64,000 bases of DNA from Pomphorhynchus laevis (Eukaryota; Acanthocephala; Palaeacanthocephala; Echinorhynchida; Pomphorhynchidae): assembly GCA_012934845.2 (NCBI GenBank), contig WNNJ02000108.1, forward strand, positions 186,001 to 250,000. Direction: 5' to 3'. The notes below the pieces were generated by a model that saw only the letters and a program-made list of their open reading frames with translations, had not been told where the DNA came from and did no database searches. Below, piece after piece: positions 1 through 10,494 of the stretch (its first letter is position 1; each line of letters starts with the position of its first letter). The position numbers and the translations under genes are program-made.

Positions 1-29
1 TGTTAACTTATTGAAAAAAAATTATAAGA

Positions 30-215
30 CTTCAATACACATATATCATCAATGTATCGAAACATATATTTCATATATTTATATAGTTTAGATTTGGTTT
101 TTGAACAGTTATGAACAAATTCATATTCTATAAAGCTTAAAAATAAGTATGCTATAATTTGGTTATTATTACCTCATTTTAATTGTTTAAATATATATGT
201 ACCCCTTTTTTAAAT
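30..215 (-). pseudogene. Penelope-like element RT fragment
   Basis: Decayed minus-strand piece of the reverse transcriptase of the window's Penelope-like family. It aligns by eye almost base for base with 27960-28145, covering the stretch that encodes the Y-I-D-D catalytic box and the upstream ADLFLSFIEYEFVHNC-like segment. Several substitutions (for example in the GGNSS region) and no open frame show it is dead. Confidence 0.8.
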
Positions 216-354
216 AATTTTGATTTTTCAAAATTTTCTGTTAATTCAATGTTATCAATATATTTACTTAATTTTAAATACAAATTTAAATATTTAAATA
301 TTTAATATTCAATATTTAATATCTTAAATTAATATTAAAAAGATAAAAATTTAA

Positions 355-432
355 TTCCTGTGAATTTATTAATAAACAATATACGATGTATCGAATAGGA
401 TTAGAAATTATCAATAGAAACTGCTAAATGTT
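355..432 (-). repeat. Possible PLE tail remnant
   Basis: Weak match to the PLE terminal box seen better at 20826-20880 (a cgatgtatc...ggattaga...gaactgcta pattern). Heavily diverged; called only because word order is preserved. Confidence 0.35.
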
Positions 433-1071
433 TTCGGTCAAATTGTTTAATTGTTTAACTAATTTAACTAATTAAATTTGTAAATAAATAAACAATACAT
501 TTGCAACTTTAAATTTAAATTTGTGATTTAAACTTACACTAATTGTTTGAACGGTTAATCATTAAAAGTATAAAAGGTTTATTAAGACGAATCAAATTTT
601 AGAAAGTTAAACTCTTTTACATAATCATCATTGACATCATCATTTTTGATAAAATTTGATTTGTTCTATATCTTTTTCGAAATACCGTGTTACACATAAC
701 TATTATATACATCGAATGTAATTTTTCACCACATTCCAAAAATATATATTTATAGGTGTCCAGGTTGTGTTCTTTTAAACAATTGACCCTCCATTTACTA
801 AAATGTAGTCACCCGACAAACATTTTCATATTTCGAAATATATTTAGATTATTTTCTTAATTATTATTTCTTAATAATTTAATTATTTTCATTAATTTAA
901 ATAATTTTCTTTAATTTCTAATATAACATCACTTGGTATTAAAACTTTAAATCGTGCGCATAAGCATTTAATAAGTGATAATGTAATTCATAAGTTAGCT
1001 GTCAAAGCAAATGTTTTACAACAAAAATTTATTTAAAATGAACGTGCGGTAAAATTATGTAAATTTTATAG
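433..1071. other. AT-rich, no gene seen
   Basis: Very AT-rich sequence upstream of the first recognised CCP exon. No CCP half-domain, signal peptide or other coding segment could be recognised on either strand, so the 5' end of the CCP gene lies outside the window or is too divergent to see. Confidence 0.5.
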
Positions 1072-1200
1072 ATAGTTGTACAAAACCTGAGGATGATAAA
1101 ATCCATAATGCTGTGTTGCAAAATCATACACGATTAGCATTATTTAAAGAAGATGATAAATTAGTGTTCCAATGTAAACCCGGATTCAACAAGATCAACG
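1072..1200 (+). CDS. CCP/sushi exon A (first half of a CCP module)
   Basis: Exon of a complement-control-protein (sushi) gene. Acceptor ttttatag precedes it and donor g|gtgaat follows; it enters and leaves in phase 1. It encodes SCTKPEDDK... and ends after FQCKPGFNKIN, giving cysteines 1 and 2 of a CCP module with the usual C-x-x-P start and C-x-P-G-F/Y motif. Exon B supplies the other two cysteines. CCP modules are about 60-residue, four-cysteine, disulfide-bonded beads found in secreted or membrane proteins of animals (complement regulators, selectins, adhesion proteins). Ligand unknown. Confidence 0.8.
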
Positions 1201-1247
1201 GTGAATATCCTTTTCACTTACAAACATTAATATATAAGTAACAACAG
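1201..1247 (+). other. 47-bp mini-intron inside a CCP module
   Basis: Starts gtgaat and ends acaacag. Removing it joins exon A to exon B in phase 1 and restores a four-cysteine CCP module. Its small size contrasts with the multi-kilobase introns downstream. Confidence 0.75.
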
Positions 1248-1313
1248 AACGATATCTAATAATAAAATGTTTATCTAATGGACAGTGGTTACCAAGCATA
1301 GTAAAATGTGAAC
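1248..1313 (+). CDS. CCP/sushi exon B (second half of a CCP module)
   Basis: Encodes (E)RYLIIKCLSNGQWLPSIVKCE and ends with the donor c|gtaag. It supplies cysteines 3 and 4 and the conserved NGQW tryptophan of the CCP fold, so A+B make one complete module. Phase 1 at both ends. Splitting a CCP between cysteines 2 and 3 is seen again in the last module of this gene (14639-14770 plus 16976-17064). Confidence 0.8.
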
Positions 1314-1362
1314 GTAAGAAACATGTATAAAACCTTGAAATATGTAGCTAAGTTAATTTTAG

Positions 1363-1578
1363 TTTACAAATATTGCAAAATGACGGAATATGTATCAAAC
1401 GGAGAAATGCAATTGCTTGATCGAAATGGCGAACCTGCTCAGTTGCCAAGTGATTATTTAATTCAGCCCGGTTATCGTATAAGTGTGATATGTCATCAAG
1501 GATTCGAGCTGATAGGATCCTCGGATATTTTATGTCAAAGTAATGAGCAATGGAGTAATGAATTTCCTAAATGTGCCG
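1363..1578 (+). CDS. CCP/sushi exon C1 (triplicated exon, copy 1)
   Basis: 216-bp exon, acceptor ttttag, donor g|gtaag, phase 1 at both ends. It encodes a complete CCP module with four cysteines: YCKMTEYVSNGEM..., RISVICHQGFEL, SDILCQSNEQW and EFPKC. The conserved tryptophan and G-F before it are present. It lies 49 bp after exon B. Nearly identical to C2 (1902-2117), with changes such as I/L in GFELIGSS and A/V next to the last cysteine, so the duplication is recent or homogenised. Confidence 0.85.
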
Positions 1579-1901
1579 GTAAGTTTCTGTTAATTCATTA
1601 TAATGGATTTTTTAAGATGTATCAAAAATTTTAAAAATGTGAATGATTGGAAAATATATTTTTTAAATTATTGTGATTGAAACAATAGCAACAAAACCTT
1701 AATATTATATATAGGATGTGGTGATTAAGAATAAGCGGCTACAACACGCAATTTTTATAAACTATTAAATATATGGATTATTCGAAAACTGGATTTTTCG
1801 TCAATTCGCTCACATTTCGAAAATTTTTAAATTTATCTATTAGTCATAAATAATTCTGAAATAAAGTATCGCTTACTAAAATGGATGCATAAATAATTTA
1901 G

Positions 1902-2117
1902 ATTCCAAATATTGCAAAATGACGGAATATGTATCAAACGGAGAAATGCAATTGCTTGATCGAAATGGCGAACCTGCTCAGTTGCCAAGTGATTATTTAA
2001 TTCAGCCCGGTTATCGTATAAGTGTGATATGTCATCAAGGATTCGAGCTGCTAGGATCTTCGGATATTTTATGTCAAAGTAATGAGCAATGGAGTAATGA
2101 ATTTCCTAAATGTGTCG
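1902..2117 (+). CDS. CCP/sushi exon C2 (triplicated exon, copy 2)
   Basis: Second copy of the tandemly duplicated exon: 216 bp, acceptor aatttag, donor g|gtaag, phase 1 both ends. It encodes a full four-cysteine CCP module differing from copy 1 at only a few residues. The flanking intron is also duplicated: about 320 bp downstream of copies 1 and 2 are near-identical, which shows that an exon-plus-intron unit of 539 bp was duplicated. Open frame is intact. Confidence 0.85.
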
Positions 2118-2440
2118 GTAAGTTTTTGTTAATTAATTATAATGGATTTTTGAGGATGTATCAAAAATTTTAAGAATGTGAATGATTGGAAAATATATTT
2201 TTTAAATTATCGTGATTGAAACAATAGCAACAAAACCTTAATATTATATATAGGATGTGGTGATTAAGAATAAGCGACTACAACACGCAATTTTTATAAA
2301 CTATTAAATGCATGGATTATTCGAAAACTGGATTTTTCGTCAATTCGCTCACATTTCGAAAATTTTTAAATTTATCCATGTGTCACTTATAATTCTGAAA
2401 TAAAGTATCGCTTACTAAAATGGATGCATAAATAATTTAG

Positions 2441-2657
2441 ATTCCGAATATTGCAAAATGACGGAATATGTATCAAACGGAAGAAATGCAATTGCTTGAT
2501 CGAAATGGCGAACCGGCTCAGTTGCCAAGTGATTATTTAATTCAGCCCGGTTATCGTATAAGTGTGATATGTCGTCAAGGATTCGAGCTGCTAGGATCCT
2601 CGGATGTTTTATGTCAAAGTAATGAGCAATGGAGTAACGCATTTCCTGAATGCATCA
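2441..2657 (+). pseudogene. CCP/sushi exon C3 (triplicated exon, frameshifted)
   Basis: Third copy of the same exon, acceptor aatttag, donor a|gtaag. It is 217 bp instead of 216: one extra A near 2481 (aacggaagaaatg versus aacggagaaatg) shifts the frame after VSNG and leads to an early stop. The remaining four-cysteine module is readable only in the other frame. It also has its own substitutions (CHQ to CRQ, KC to EC). Either a dead exon that must be skipped, or an assembly base error. Confidence 0.8.
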
Positions 2658-2699
2658 GTAAGTTTTTATTGATTCAATGAACTGGATTTGTGAAGGTGA

Positions 2700-5670
2700 A
2701 TGAGATTTTTACTATTTATTTTAATTTGTTTGCAGTAATGTCGCTAACGTAGTCTACGTATTATTCATAATACAATATTATTTCTAAATAAAATATTTAA
2801 AGAATAAAAAGTCAAATAATAATTATAAATGATTGATAATTTCTATATAAAATTTTATGTTGCTGATCAATACAGGTAAAGTTATATAATTAAAATATTT
2901 AATTTGTATTGGGTTCTAGACATTAATTGCAAGTTTATAAAATACATATTAAATGCATATTAATACAAAGAGAATTACGAGTGACTTATCCATAAGTCGC
3001 TTCGTACAAGAAGTGATTTATATGTATCTCTCTGCAATCATATGTAAGATTTTTCAAAATATCTTAAAAATAAATTTACTTAAATATAATTTTTAATACA
3101 AATATATTATACTATTGTGATCACCGCGGACTCAAATGTCTGGATTCTCATCTAATAATCATAATTGCAAGCATTATCTTAAACTGTGGTGAATGATCCC
3201 TAAACACTTTTAAAAATGAACTTTGCTGAACTGCGATTGTTTCTAATACACACTTTTTACGTCAGTTTCTCTTGATAGTCGATATCTATTAACTATTAAC
3301 TATATGACCTGCTTGTAATGAAATTACAAGAAATTACTTAGAAATTAATGCAAATAAATTTTTGAGTGTGTTCTTAACAAACCACGTCTTACTACAAACA
3401 TAGATTACTTTAAGGTGACGACATCCGGTTGTATAAATTCATATTTTAATAATATGATTTCCATTATTTTTTGATTATATTAATAATATTTATAAATTGA
3501 AGACTGATGGCTTTCCCTCAATAGAGAATATATTGAAATATTAAATTGAAGCTGTTTTTTAAATTTATTTCTATTTTTGATAACCTTTCAGTTAGAGAAA
3601 ATAATTTATTTTTAATATGAAGATTTAAGAAATTGTCCGGATTTAACTTGCAAATGTGCAGATATACAATGAAAATTTTTTCTTTGAAAGTTTACATTTA
3701 ACAATATGATGACAAAAAAACGTGAATTAATATTTTGATTTTATGTACTCAATCAATAAATTAGAAATATAGCCAACAGTTAAATAGCATTAGCCATTTT
3801 CATATACATATAAAACAATCCGATTAAATTATTGATGACTCACTTTAATGTAAATCCTTTAAAAGTGAGTCACAAATAATGCGTAAAAAATTATACAACA
3901 AATGTAGACATAAATGTTACCATTTATGTCTACATAATATAAATATTAAAATATTATATAATTAATTCAAATAATTATATATTAAGACTTAATTATAATT
4001 ATATAAAATAAAATATAATTATATAATTTTCTTGTACGCATTGATCAGTTTTAATAATTATATTTTAAAAAATCAAAGATGTATTCATAAAGTACTTCAA
4101 AACATTAAATAATTATAAATTTATATAAATTACATATTAAATAATATATAATTATATATAATTTCCTTATTCGAATTTATCGATTTTAATAATTATACAT
4201 TTGAAAATCAAAAATGCATGTCTTACGTTTGTATAAATGTGCATTTTAATATTCAGATAGATGTTAACACCATACTTCTTCTGTAAATGGAGTCTAGATA
4301 TTCAAAAAATATAAAATACATTAGGTTTTCATTCCTTTAATGTCTACAATATAAAAATGTTGTATACATTTTTATATTTGACTCAAGCTGGCTGATTTGA
4401 TGTTCATGTGGACGACTCTTACCACATTAAAATTAAAAAAATGTAAAATATAAAAATGTAAAATATTAAAGTATTATAAAAGGTAATAATACAAGTAAGG
4501 TCAGTATTGTATAATTGTATAATTTATAGTCAAATAATAATAGTCAAATTGTATAATTTATATAAAATATTTATCAAAATTTATTCATGAAGAATAAAAT
4601 TAATTAGTTTTTTCATTTATGAAAATGAGGACGCAATATCGTTGCCATTCGGAAATCATTATACTTAATTATCAAGTTACATTTTATTATTAGGATTTAT
4701 ATATTTTATTTTGGTAAACCTCTTGCATTAATTTCAAAAAATAATGCAATTAAATACTAACTATTTTTAATAATCCACTTGAATTAAATTAATGGAAAAG
4801 AGACGAATATATAGAGTCGTTAAATACAAAGTAAATATCGACTCAATATTATAAAAGTTTTAAAATTATAAATTTATAAAATCGATTTATAAATTTATTT
4901 TATAATATAAATTTATTACCTTCATCCTTTGCTTGTTGATCATCAAACATAATGAGAATTGCCAATAAATACATTTTTACCATTTCTCAAATGTTCGACT
5001 ATAAAAATGTTTTATTTGCACTTAATACAAAGTTCGACATTATTTATCTGTCCTCAGACGACACCAATGTGGTTTCACATTTTAATAATTTGTAACAATA
5101 AACATTCTTGTTATTGAACTTGGAAATTGATTGGCTAAATCAAACATTCTTGGTTATTGATTTTGGTAATTCTCTTGCACTTATTTCAATCCAAATTTTA
5201 ATAAAAAAAAATCAACACAAATTTTAAAAAAATCTTTACTTGTAAAATTAACTAACTACTAATTAACTATTCGAATTAAATTATTTAAAAATATACGAAT
5301 ATATAGAGTCGTCAATATAAAGATAACATGCTTAAATAGCATATCGAAGATTTCATTCATTCTATAAATTTTATATTACCGTTTTATTTTTATTTTATAT
5401 TCTACGACATTTATAATTTTAAAAACTTTTGACATTTATACTATAAACTTATAGCTAAGTACTTAAATGCAATTTATTATTGTACAGCTGTTTTGTTTTA
5501 AAAAAGTTAATTTCTCAAATATTTTGTTGATTTTTTAATTGAATTAAGGAATTTTAATTCATATTTCTAAAGATGCAAACTAGCATTTGAATTGCTAGTT
5601 TTTGACTAGCAATTGAAATTGCAAATTTACAAACTAGCATTTGAATTGAAATTGCAAATTTACTTTTTAT
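2700..5670. other. AT-rich intronic stretch
   Basis: Presumed intron of the CCP gene between exons C3 and D. Very AT-rich, with local near-repeats of aattataatt/atataatt words around 3950-4200. At 2743-2765 there is a faint minus-strand match to the PLE terminal box (gctaacgtagtctacgta). No coding exon recognised. Confidence 0.5.
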
Positions 5671-5674
5671 TCAG

Positions 5675-5854
5675 GTCGATGCACGGATCCCCCACCGGTT
5701 GTGAAGCATGCTCGCATATTCGAATACCCAGAGTATCGAGAGCATAAGTTAAAGTACCAATGTGTGTTTGGATACGAATTGTCAGATAAAGCAATTTCCG
5801 AGATAAATTGTGAACAAGGCAAGTGGTCTGAGCCATATCCTAACTGCAGAAAAG
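5675..5854 (+). CDS. CCP/sushi exon D (complete module)
   Basis: 180-bp exon, acceptor tttattcag, donor g|gtataa, phase 1 at both ends. It encodes RCTDPPPVVKHARIF..., LKYQCVFGYELS, SEINCEQGKW and PYPNCRK: a textbook CCP with C-x-x-P-P, Y-x-C-x-x-G-Y-x-L, the C3 loop and the G-K-W tryptophan. Sequence is unlike exons C1-C3, so this is an older, separate module of the same gene. Confidence 0.85.
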
Positions 5855-5918
5855 GTATAAACCGAAAACAGTAATGACAATTGAATTTATTGATGACACT
5901 GCACTTTAATCCTTCTCT

Positions 5919-6725
5919 AAGCCAACAGAAGTACGCTACATTTCAGTATTGGTTGACATCATCAGCTAACTGATCCAATACCTACGTTTCACGTATTGGT
6001 CTTTTTAATGTTGAGTGACGATCACTCGACTCGTTTGCTTTATTGTTGACATTTATATTTAATGAAAGACTTTCGTCTTACATTTTGCAAATTCAATTGA
6101 AATCATTTAAGATTTCAAATCAGAAATTAAATCAGCGTTGGTAGGAGAAGGTACAACCTTCAGTTTAAAAATATACATACTTTTCCTAATAAATGCTATT
6201 ATCAAACTAGTCATCTATAGTTTGCTCCCTAATTTTAAGTTGATATACCTGTGCAGTGATTGTTACCATTAAAATTTTGATGACTATTTTTTATTCTATA
6301 CGCTACTTTTATCCTGTCTATAATCTAATTCAACACTAATTGGTTACATTTCAGTATTGGTGGACATCATCAGCTAATTGATCCAATACCTACGTTTCAC
6401 GTTTCGGTCCATTTAATGTTGGCTGGCGATCACTCGACTCGTCTGCTTTTATTGACATTTAGATTTAATGAAAGACTTTCGTCTTACATTTTGCAAATTC
6501 AATTTAAATCATTTCTGATTTCAAATCAGAAATTAAATCAGCGTTGGTAGGGTAAGGTGCTACCTTTAATTTGAAAACCTACCTATTTTTGAAATTAATC
6601 TAGTCATATATAGTTGTTTCCTAGTTTTAAGATTTTTTGATATACATGTGCAGTTATTGTTACTATTAAAATTTTGATAACTATTTTTATTCTGCAACCT
6701 ACCTTAATTCTATCCATTATCCAGC
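5919..6725 (-). repeat. Tandem retrozyme-like repeats R1 and R2
   Basis: Two head-to-tail copies of a repeat, unit starts marked by ctacatttcagtattgg-type words at about 5937 and 6345 (period 408 bp), with a third start about 390 bp later. Each unit contains a conserved core, a self-complementary tttctgatttcaaatcagaaa-type hairpin region (for example 6494-6535) and a tail gcagt.attgtta.cattaaaattttgat. No open reading frame. The minus strand of the core has hammerhead-ribozyme features. Confidence 0.75.
5926..5972 (-). ncRNA. Hammerhead-like motif, repeat R1
   Basis: Read on the minus strand: stem-I strand CAGTTAG, core CTGATGA, a short stem-II region ending AATACT, core GAAA, a small stem III (A-U, U.G, G-C around loop UAG), cleavage triplet GTA, then CTTCTG to close stem I. 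Stem II is weak, so activity is uncertain. Confidence 0.45.
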
Positions 6726-7290
6726 GCAGTACGCTACATTTCAGTATTGGTAGACCTCATCATATACGGATTTAATATCTACGTATTATGTTTACATAAA
6801 ATAATTATAAAGAATAAATGATAATGTCGTGCGGTTGCACTTCATTACATTCGAAACGTTTGCCCGTCATTGTCACAAGCTTTAAATAACGTCTACTCAA
6901 ATCCTACTCAACTAGTCCTTGGGGATTCTAGTATATTTTCAACAGAGGGATTACTCAAGGTGATCCTTTCGCTACTGTAGCTATTGCACTGGTGTCACTA
7001 CCACTTATACTATGCTTCAATCCTATAAGCCAACAGAAGTACGCTACATTTCAGTATTGGTGGACATCATCAGCTACTGATCCAATACCTACGTTTCACG
7101 TTTCGGTCATTTTTAATGTTGGCTGACGATCACTCGACTCGTTTGCTTTATTGTTGACATTTATATTTAATAAAAGACTTATTACGTTTTGAAAATTCAA
7201 TTGAAATCATTTCTGATTTCAAATCAGAAATTAAATCAGCGTTGCTAGGGGAAGGTGTTACCTTCAATTTAAAAACCTACCTATTTTGTC
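6726..7290 (-). repeat. Truncated repeat R3, spacer, and repeat R4
   Basis: R3 (start word at 6731) keeps only about 60 bp of the core; about 250 bp of unrelated spacer follows, and R4 starts near 7025 with the word ataagccaacagaagtacgc. R4 then follows the R1/R2 unit to about 7285. Confidence 0.65.
7034..7079 (-). ncRNA. Hammerhead-like motif, repeat R4
   Basis: Minus strand: CAGTAG, CTGATGA, TGTCCACCAATACT, GAAA, TGTAGC, GTA, CTTCTG. Both core boxes of a type I hammerhead are exact and correctly ordered; stem I is 5 of 6 pairs; stem III is A-U, U.G, G-C with a UAG loop; stem II is short (G-C, U-A). Confidence 0.5.
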
Positions 7291-7640
7291 AAATACCCCT
7301 AACAACGCTAATTAAATTTGCAAAATGTAAGGCAAAAGTATTTCCTTTGAATCTAAATGCTAATTAAGCAGACGAGTCGAGTGATTGTCAACCAACATAC
7401 TGAAACGTAGGTATGGGATCAGTAGCTCATGAGGTCCATCAATACTGAAATGTAGCGTACTGCTGTTGGCTTATAGATAGGATAAAAGTAGCGTGTAAAG
7501 TAAAAATAGTCATCAAAATTTCAATAGTAACGATGAATGCACAGGTATATCAACTTAAAATTAGGGGCAAACTATAGAGGACTAGTTTGATAATAGTAAT
7601 TAATTACAAAAATAGTTAAGTTTTCAAATTGAAAGTATTA
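7290..7640 (+). repeat. Inverted repeat copy R5
   Basis: Same repeat unit in opposite orientation: gacgagtcgagtgattgtcaa, the core, then gctgttggcttatag and the aaaattagg..aaactatagagg segment. It makes a large inverted pair with R4. Confidence 0.65.
7420..7465 (+). ncRNA. Hammerhead-like motif, repeat R5
   Basis: Plus strand: CAGTAG / CTCATGA (one core substitution, G to C) / GGTCCATCAATACT / GAAA / TGTAGC / GTA / CTGCTG. Stem I pairs at all six positions (one G.U). Stem II is GGU with ACU. The core substitution probably inactivates it. Confidence 0.45.
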
Positions 7641-7762
7641 CATTCTTTGAAGTTAATTATACTAATTTGAAAAATAAACGCACAAGTCACACGTTGGAAA
7701 ATAGTATCAGTAAGTTAATGTTTTTCTTGACGTCGCCGAAAGTCATTAAAATTTTTTAACAG

Positions 7763-7880
7763 TACCGAATCTGGGTTTACCACTTTCACTAAGATGCATT
7801 CTAGTATCCTGCAAATACAATGATGCTGTGGATGAAGAAGGCATTCCTAAATTTCACTCTGGAGATGCATATTTGCTAGA
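7763..7880 (+). pseudogene. CCP/sushi exon E, 5' part only, cut by a LINE
   Basis: After the acceptor tttaacag the frame reads PNLGLPLSLRC...SCKYNDAVDEEGIPKFHSGDAYLLE in phase 1, resembling the first half of a CCP module (a C, then a G-D before the expected V-x-Y-x-C). The expected second cysteine is missing because homology to a LINE reverse transcriptase begins about here. End coordinate is approximate. Weaker match than the other exons. Confidence 0.5.
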
Positions 7881-9130
7881 AGTGTCCGTCGTCCTAATTA
7901 TGATATCGCTAGACGCCGTAGTGGACTAGACAACAGATGAGTTACGTTTAGCACGAGAACCCCATTCCTGTTTAGCCTGGGAGGACGCTCTTTGTATTCT
8001 ACGTCAGTGCCTCGGTCTTCCTAAGATGTCGAACCTACTCCGATACTGTCCTTGTTTTCTGAGCAACAGATTGAATAATTACAATGGCGAGTTGCGTTTT
8101 ATACTATCGAGCATACTTAATTTTATGTTAGCCGCACATGCCTGGTCCCAGGCAACTTTACCTATCAATTTTGGTGGAATTGAACTATACCTTGCTAGCG
8201 AAACGACCATTCAAGCATTCTGCTCAATTCTGTCCAGACAAAACGATCTGATAGCGCGGTTGCTAGAGAGATGCAGTCTGAGACCGACGGTATGGCATAT
8301 CAACTTTTTGCCATTGTGATTGAATAATGGTTGTCAAGTCAATCAAATAAGATGAACCGTGCCACTACAGGTCTCCAAGTTTTAATGTGTTTTACAGAAT
8401 TGCGAAATCGCAAGGGACAAATTCCGTTTGTTAGCTGTGTCTATACCAGAGTCGGGTGCCTTTCCACAGCCATTACCGATTACAGCGGTTGGTATTCGCA
8501 TTAAGGACACGACTTCCACAATATCGATTGGCATGCGACTGAAAGTTTCTATCGCTAAAGAGTTCACATGCGTTTGTGGCGACAAGCCAGATGCGTTTCG
8601 TTACCACACACTAGACTGTAAATAGGCAAAGGCAAGACATGCTTGTCATAAAGATAAACAAGCTGCTGCAACAAGCGCTCTGTAGCGTCGAAATAGCATG
8701 CCGAATAAAACCGAGCGACAATGCGCGTAACGATACCAAGCATCACGAGTTTGTTCGTACGTGCCATGAACAGGCGGCTTTGACCGCATGTTCATGACAC
8801 TAAAGGTGGCGGGACTCGCCGAAACACTAAAAACTGCAAAATATTAATGCATCGATCAACGAACATACGAGTTTCTGCTGGTCGCAATCGATACATGCGG
8901 CGCACACGACCCAACAATCAAAGCCTTTATCCCACGCCTGTACCGGATGCTGAGAAGGATAATAGGATGTGCATGAGCCGGTAGCTACCTGATACAGCGG
9001 CTCAGCGTAGCTGTCCACTAAGGGAATGCTGCTTGCGTAATGGAGGTGATGGACGATAAAACCATTGGACAATTTTTAATCGACTTGTGATTTTATTTTC
9101 TTGTATTTTTCTTAATCGTATTGCATTATA
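7880..9130 (+). pseudogene. 5'-truncated LINE with restriction-like-endonuclease-type C terminus (copy A)
   Basis: Retroelement C-terminal region split over several frames. From 7940: AWEDALCILRQCLGLPK..., then AWSQATLPINFGGIEL (the conserved S-Q-A-x-L-P-x-x-F-G-G-x motif), then TCVCGDKPDAFRYHTLDCK (a C-x-C-G...H...C zinc-binding motif), then at 8860-9060 IKAFIPRLYRMLRRIIG and SYLIQRLSVAVH*GNAACVMEV, the family's last conserved block. These motifs belong to non-LTR elements whose nuclease is restriction-like rather than AP-type. The catalytic RT core is absent (5' truncation) and stops and frameshifts abound. It interrupts CCP exon E. Confidence 0.7.
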
Positions 9131-10224
9131 ACTAATTTAAAATCTAAATGAAAATATTGTAAATAAAAAATTATATTTTTGAGCAATAAAAATTTTCCAC
9201 CCAAGGGGATTTAAACCATTACGGTTGACACTAACAAATATTGATGGAATGACAAATATTAGTCATTATTAAGGCATTTAGGAATGCTTTCAGTCCAATA
9301 AAGGTCTGTTTTCTAGAAAATGATGCATAATGAACAAAAATTTTAATAGTTTTTATAGTTTTTTTAAATAGTTTTTTAATAATTTTATAAAATAAAATAA
9401 TAGTTTTAGAATGATCTTATAAAATTTAAAAAAATCATTTTTAATAGATAAAAATAATATTGAGTTTATTTAATTTATATTTAAATGCATTTAATGTAAA
9501 TAATACTAAACATATTGAAAATTATATTGAAATGATATTTAAATGGCATATTAAATGATATATTAAAATTTTATATTTAATTTATATGTAAATGATTATT
9601 TAATGTAAATAATACTAAAGATGATATTTGAGATGATATTTGCATTAAATTTAGTTTAAACTGAATAAATATTTTCCCTCTTTTGTTAAATTTAGATCCT
9701 TGGACAGTTAAGTACGATGTCTCTTCAATTCGTGAAACATAAAATCTGTCTTTGCGCATTTTTAGCAGCTGCGATATAAAAAATATTCAAGACTATCATG
9801 TCGATAGACCATAAAAGTAACAATATTTCACACAAGCCAGCATGATTCATTTGATAAAAATTAAATAAAATATTAATACAAATATTTAGTGCATTTTATC
9901 AATGCACGCATTTTATCAATGCACTAATAGAATTGTCTATCAATGCTGATGAGATTTTTGAAAACACTAACATTGTATTTTTGTATAAAATAAGACACGG
10001 TTTTGATTTTCTTTCAAATACATTTTCGTTTCTGCTGTGAAACATCTTATATATATTTGTCGATCTGTTATTTTCCTTAATAACTTTTATAGAATAGTTA
10101 TTCAATTAATTAGAAAATTCGATAAGCTGCCGTTTAATTATTTTTCAAAATTGACATTCGCTTAAATGGCAATTCTTATTAATTTGATAAAAATGTATTA
10201 ATTTTATTTCTTATTAATTTGATT
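9131..10224. other. AT-rich, no gene seen
   Basis: Low-complexity AT-rich DNA (taaaatt/tatttaa words) between the LINE 3' end and a PLE tail. Nothing coding recognised. Confidence 0.5.
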
Positions 10225-10440
10225 AATAGGAAATATAAGTCATCAGAAGGAACTGTTATGCTATCACATTTCAGCCACTATTCCTCGACCTAACATGACA
10301 GTTGGGGTTAAATACATGCTAATGACGTATTTCCTATGATGAAATTTGATTATCTAGTATCTTATTCCAATACAAAGTCTATTATTTATTATCCATCTAT
10401 ACAAATTATTCAACATCAAAAATGATCTAACACGGATCTT
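10225..10440 (-). repeat. PLE terminal-repeat segment (minus)
   Basis: Reverse complement of the PLE tail box: reading minus, tttgtattggaataagatactaga, atcaaatttcatcataggaaatacgtcattag, then a copy of the conserved ggtcgaggaatag...tcttctgatga block. Same order as 51360-51540 on the plus strand. Confidence 0.7.
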
Positions 10441-10494
10441 AAACGTTGCATTGAAGTCAACCAAGATTCCCAGTTAAGGCGAACTTGGTGGTGG

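Noticed and set aside
5919-7640. CRISPR-like array
   Set aside because: Repeat units are about 400 bp with no short spacer structure, in a eukaryotic intron.
8827-9072. 81-codon minus-strand open frame
   Set aside because: It is the antisense shadow of the LINE C-terminal block read on the plus strand (IKAFIPRLYRMLRR...LIQRLSVAVH).
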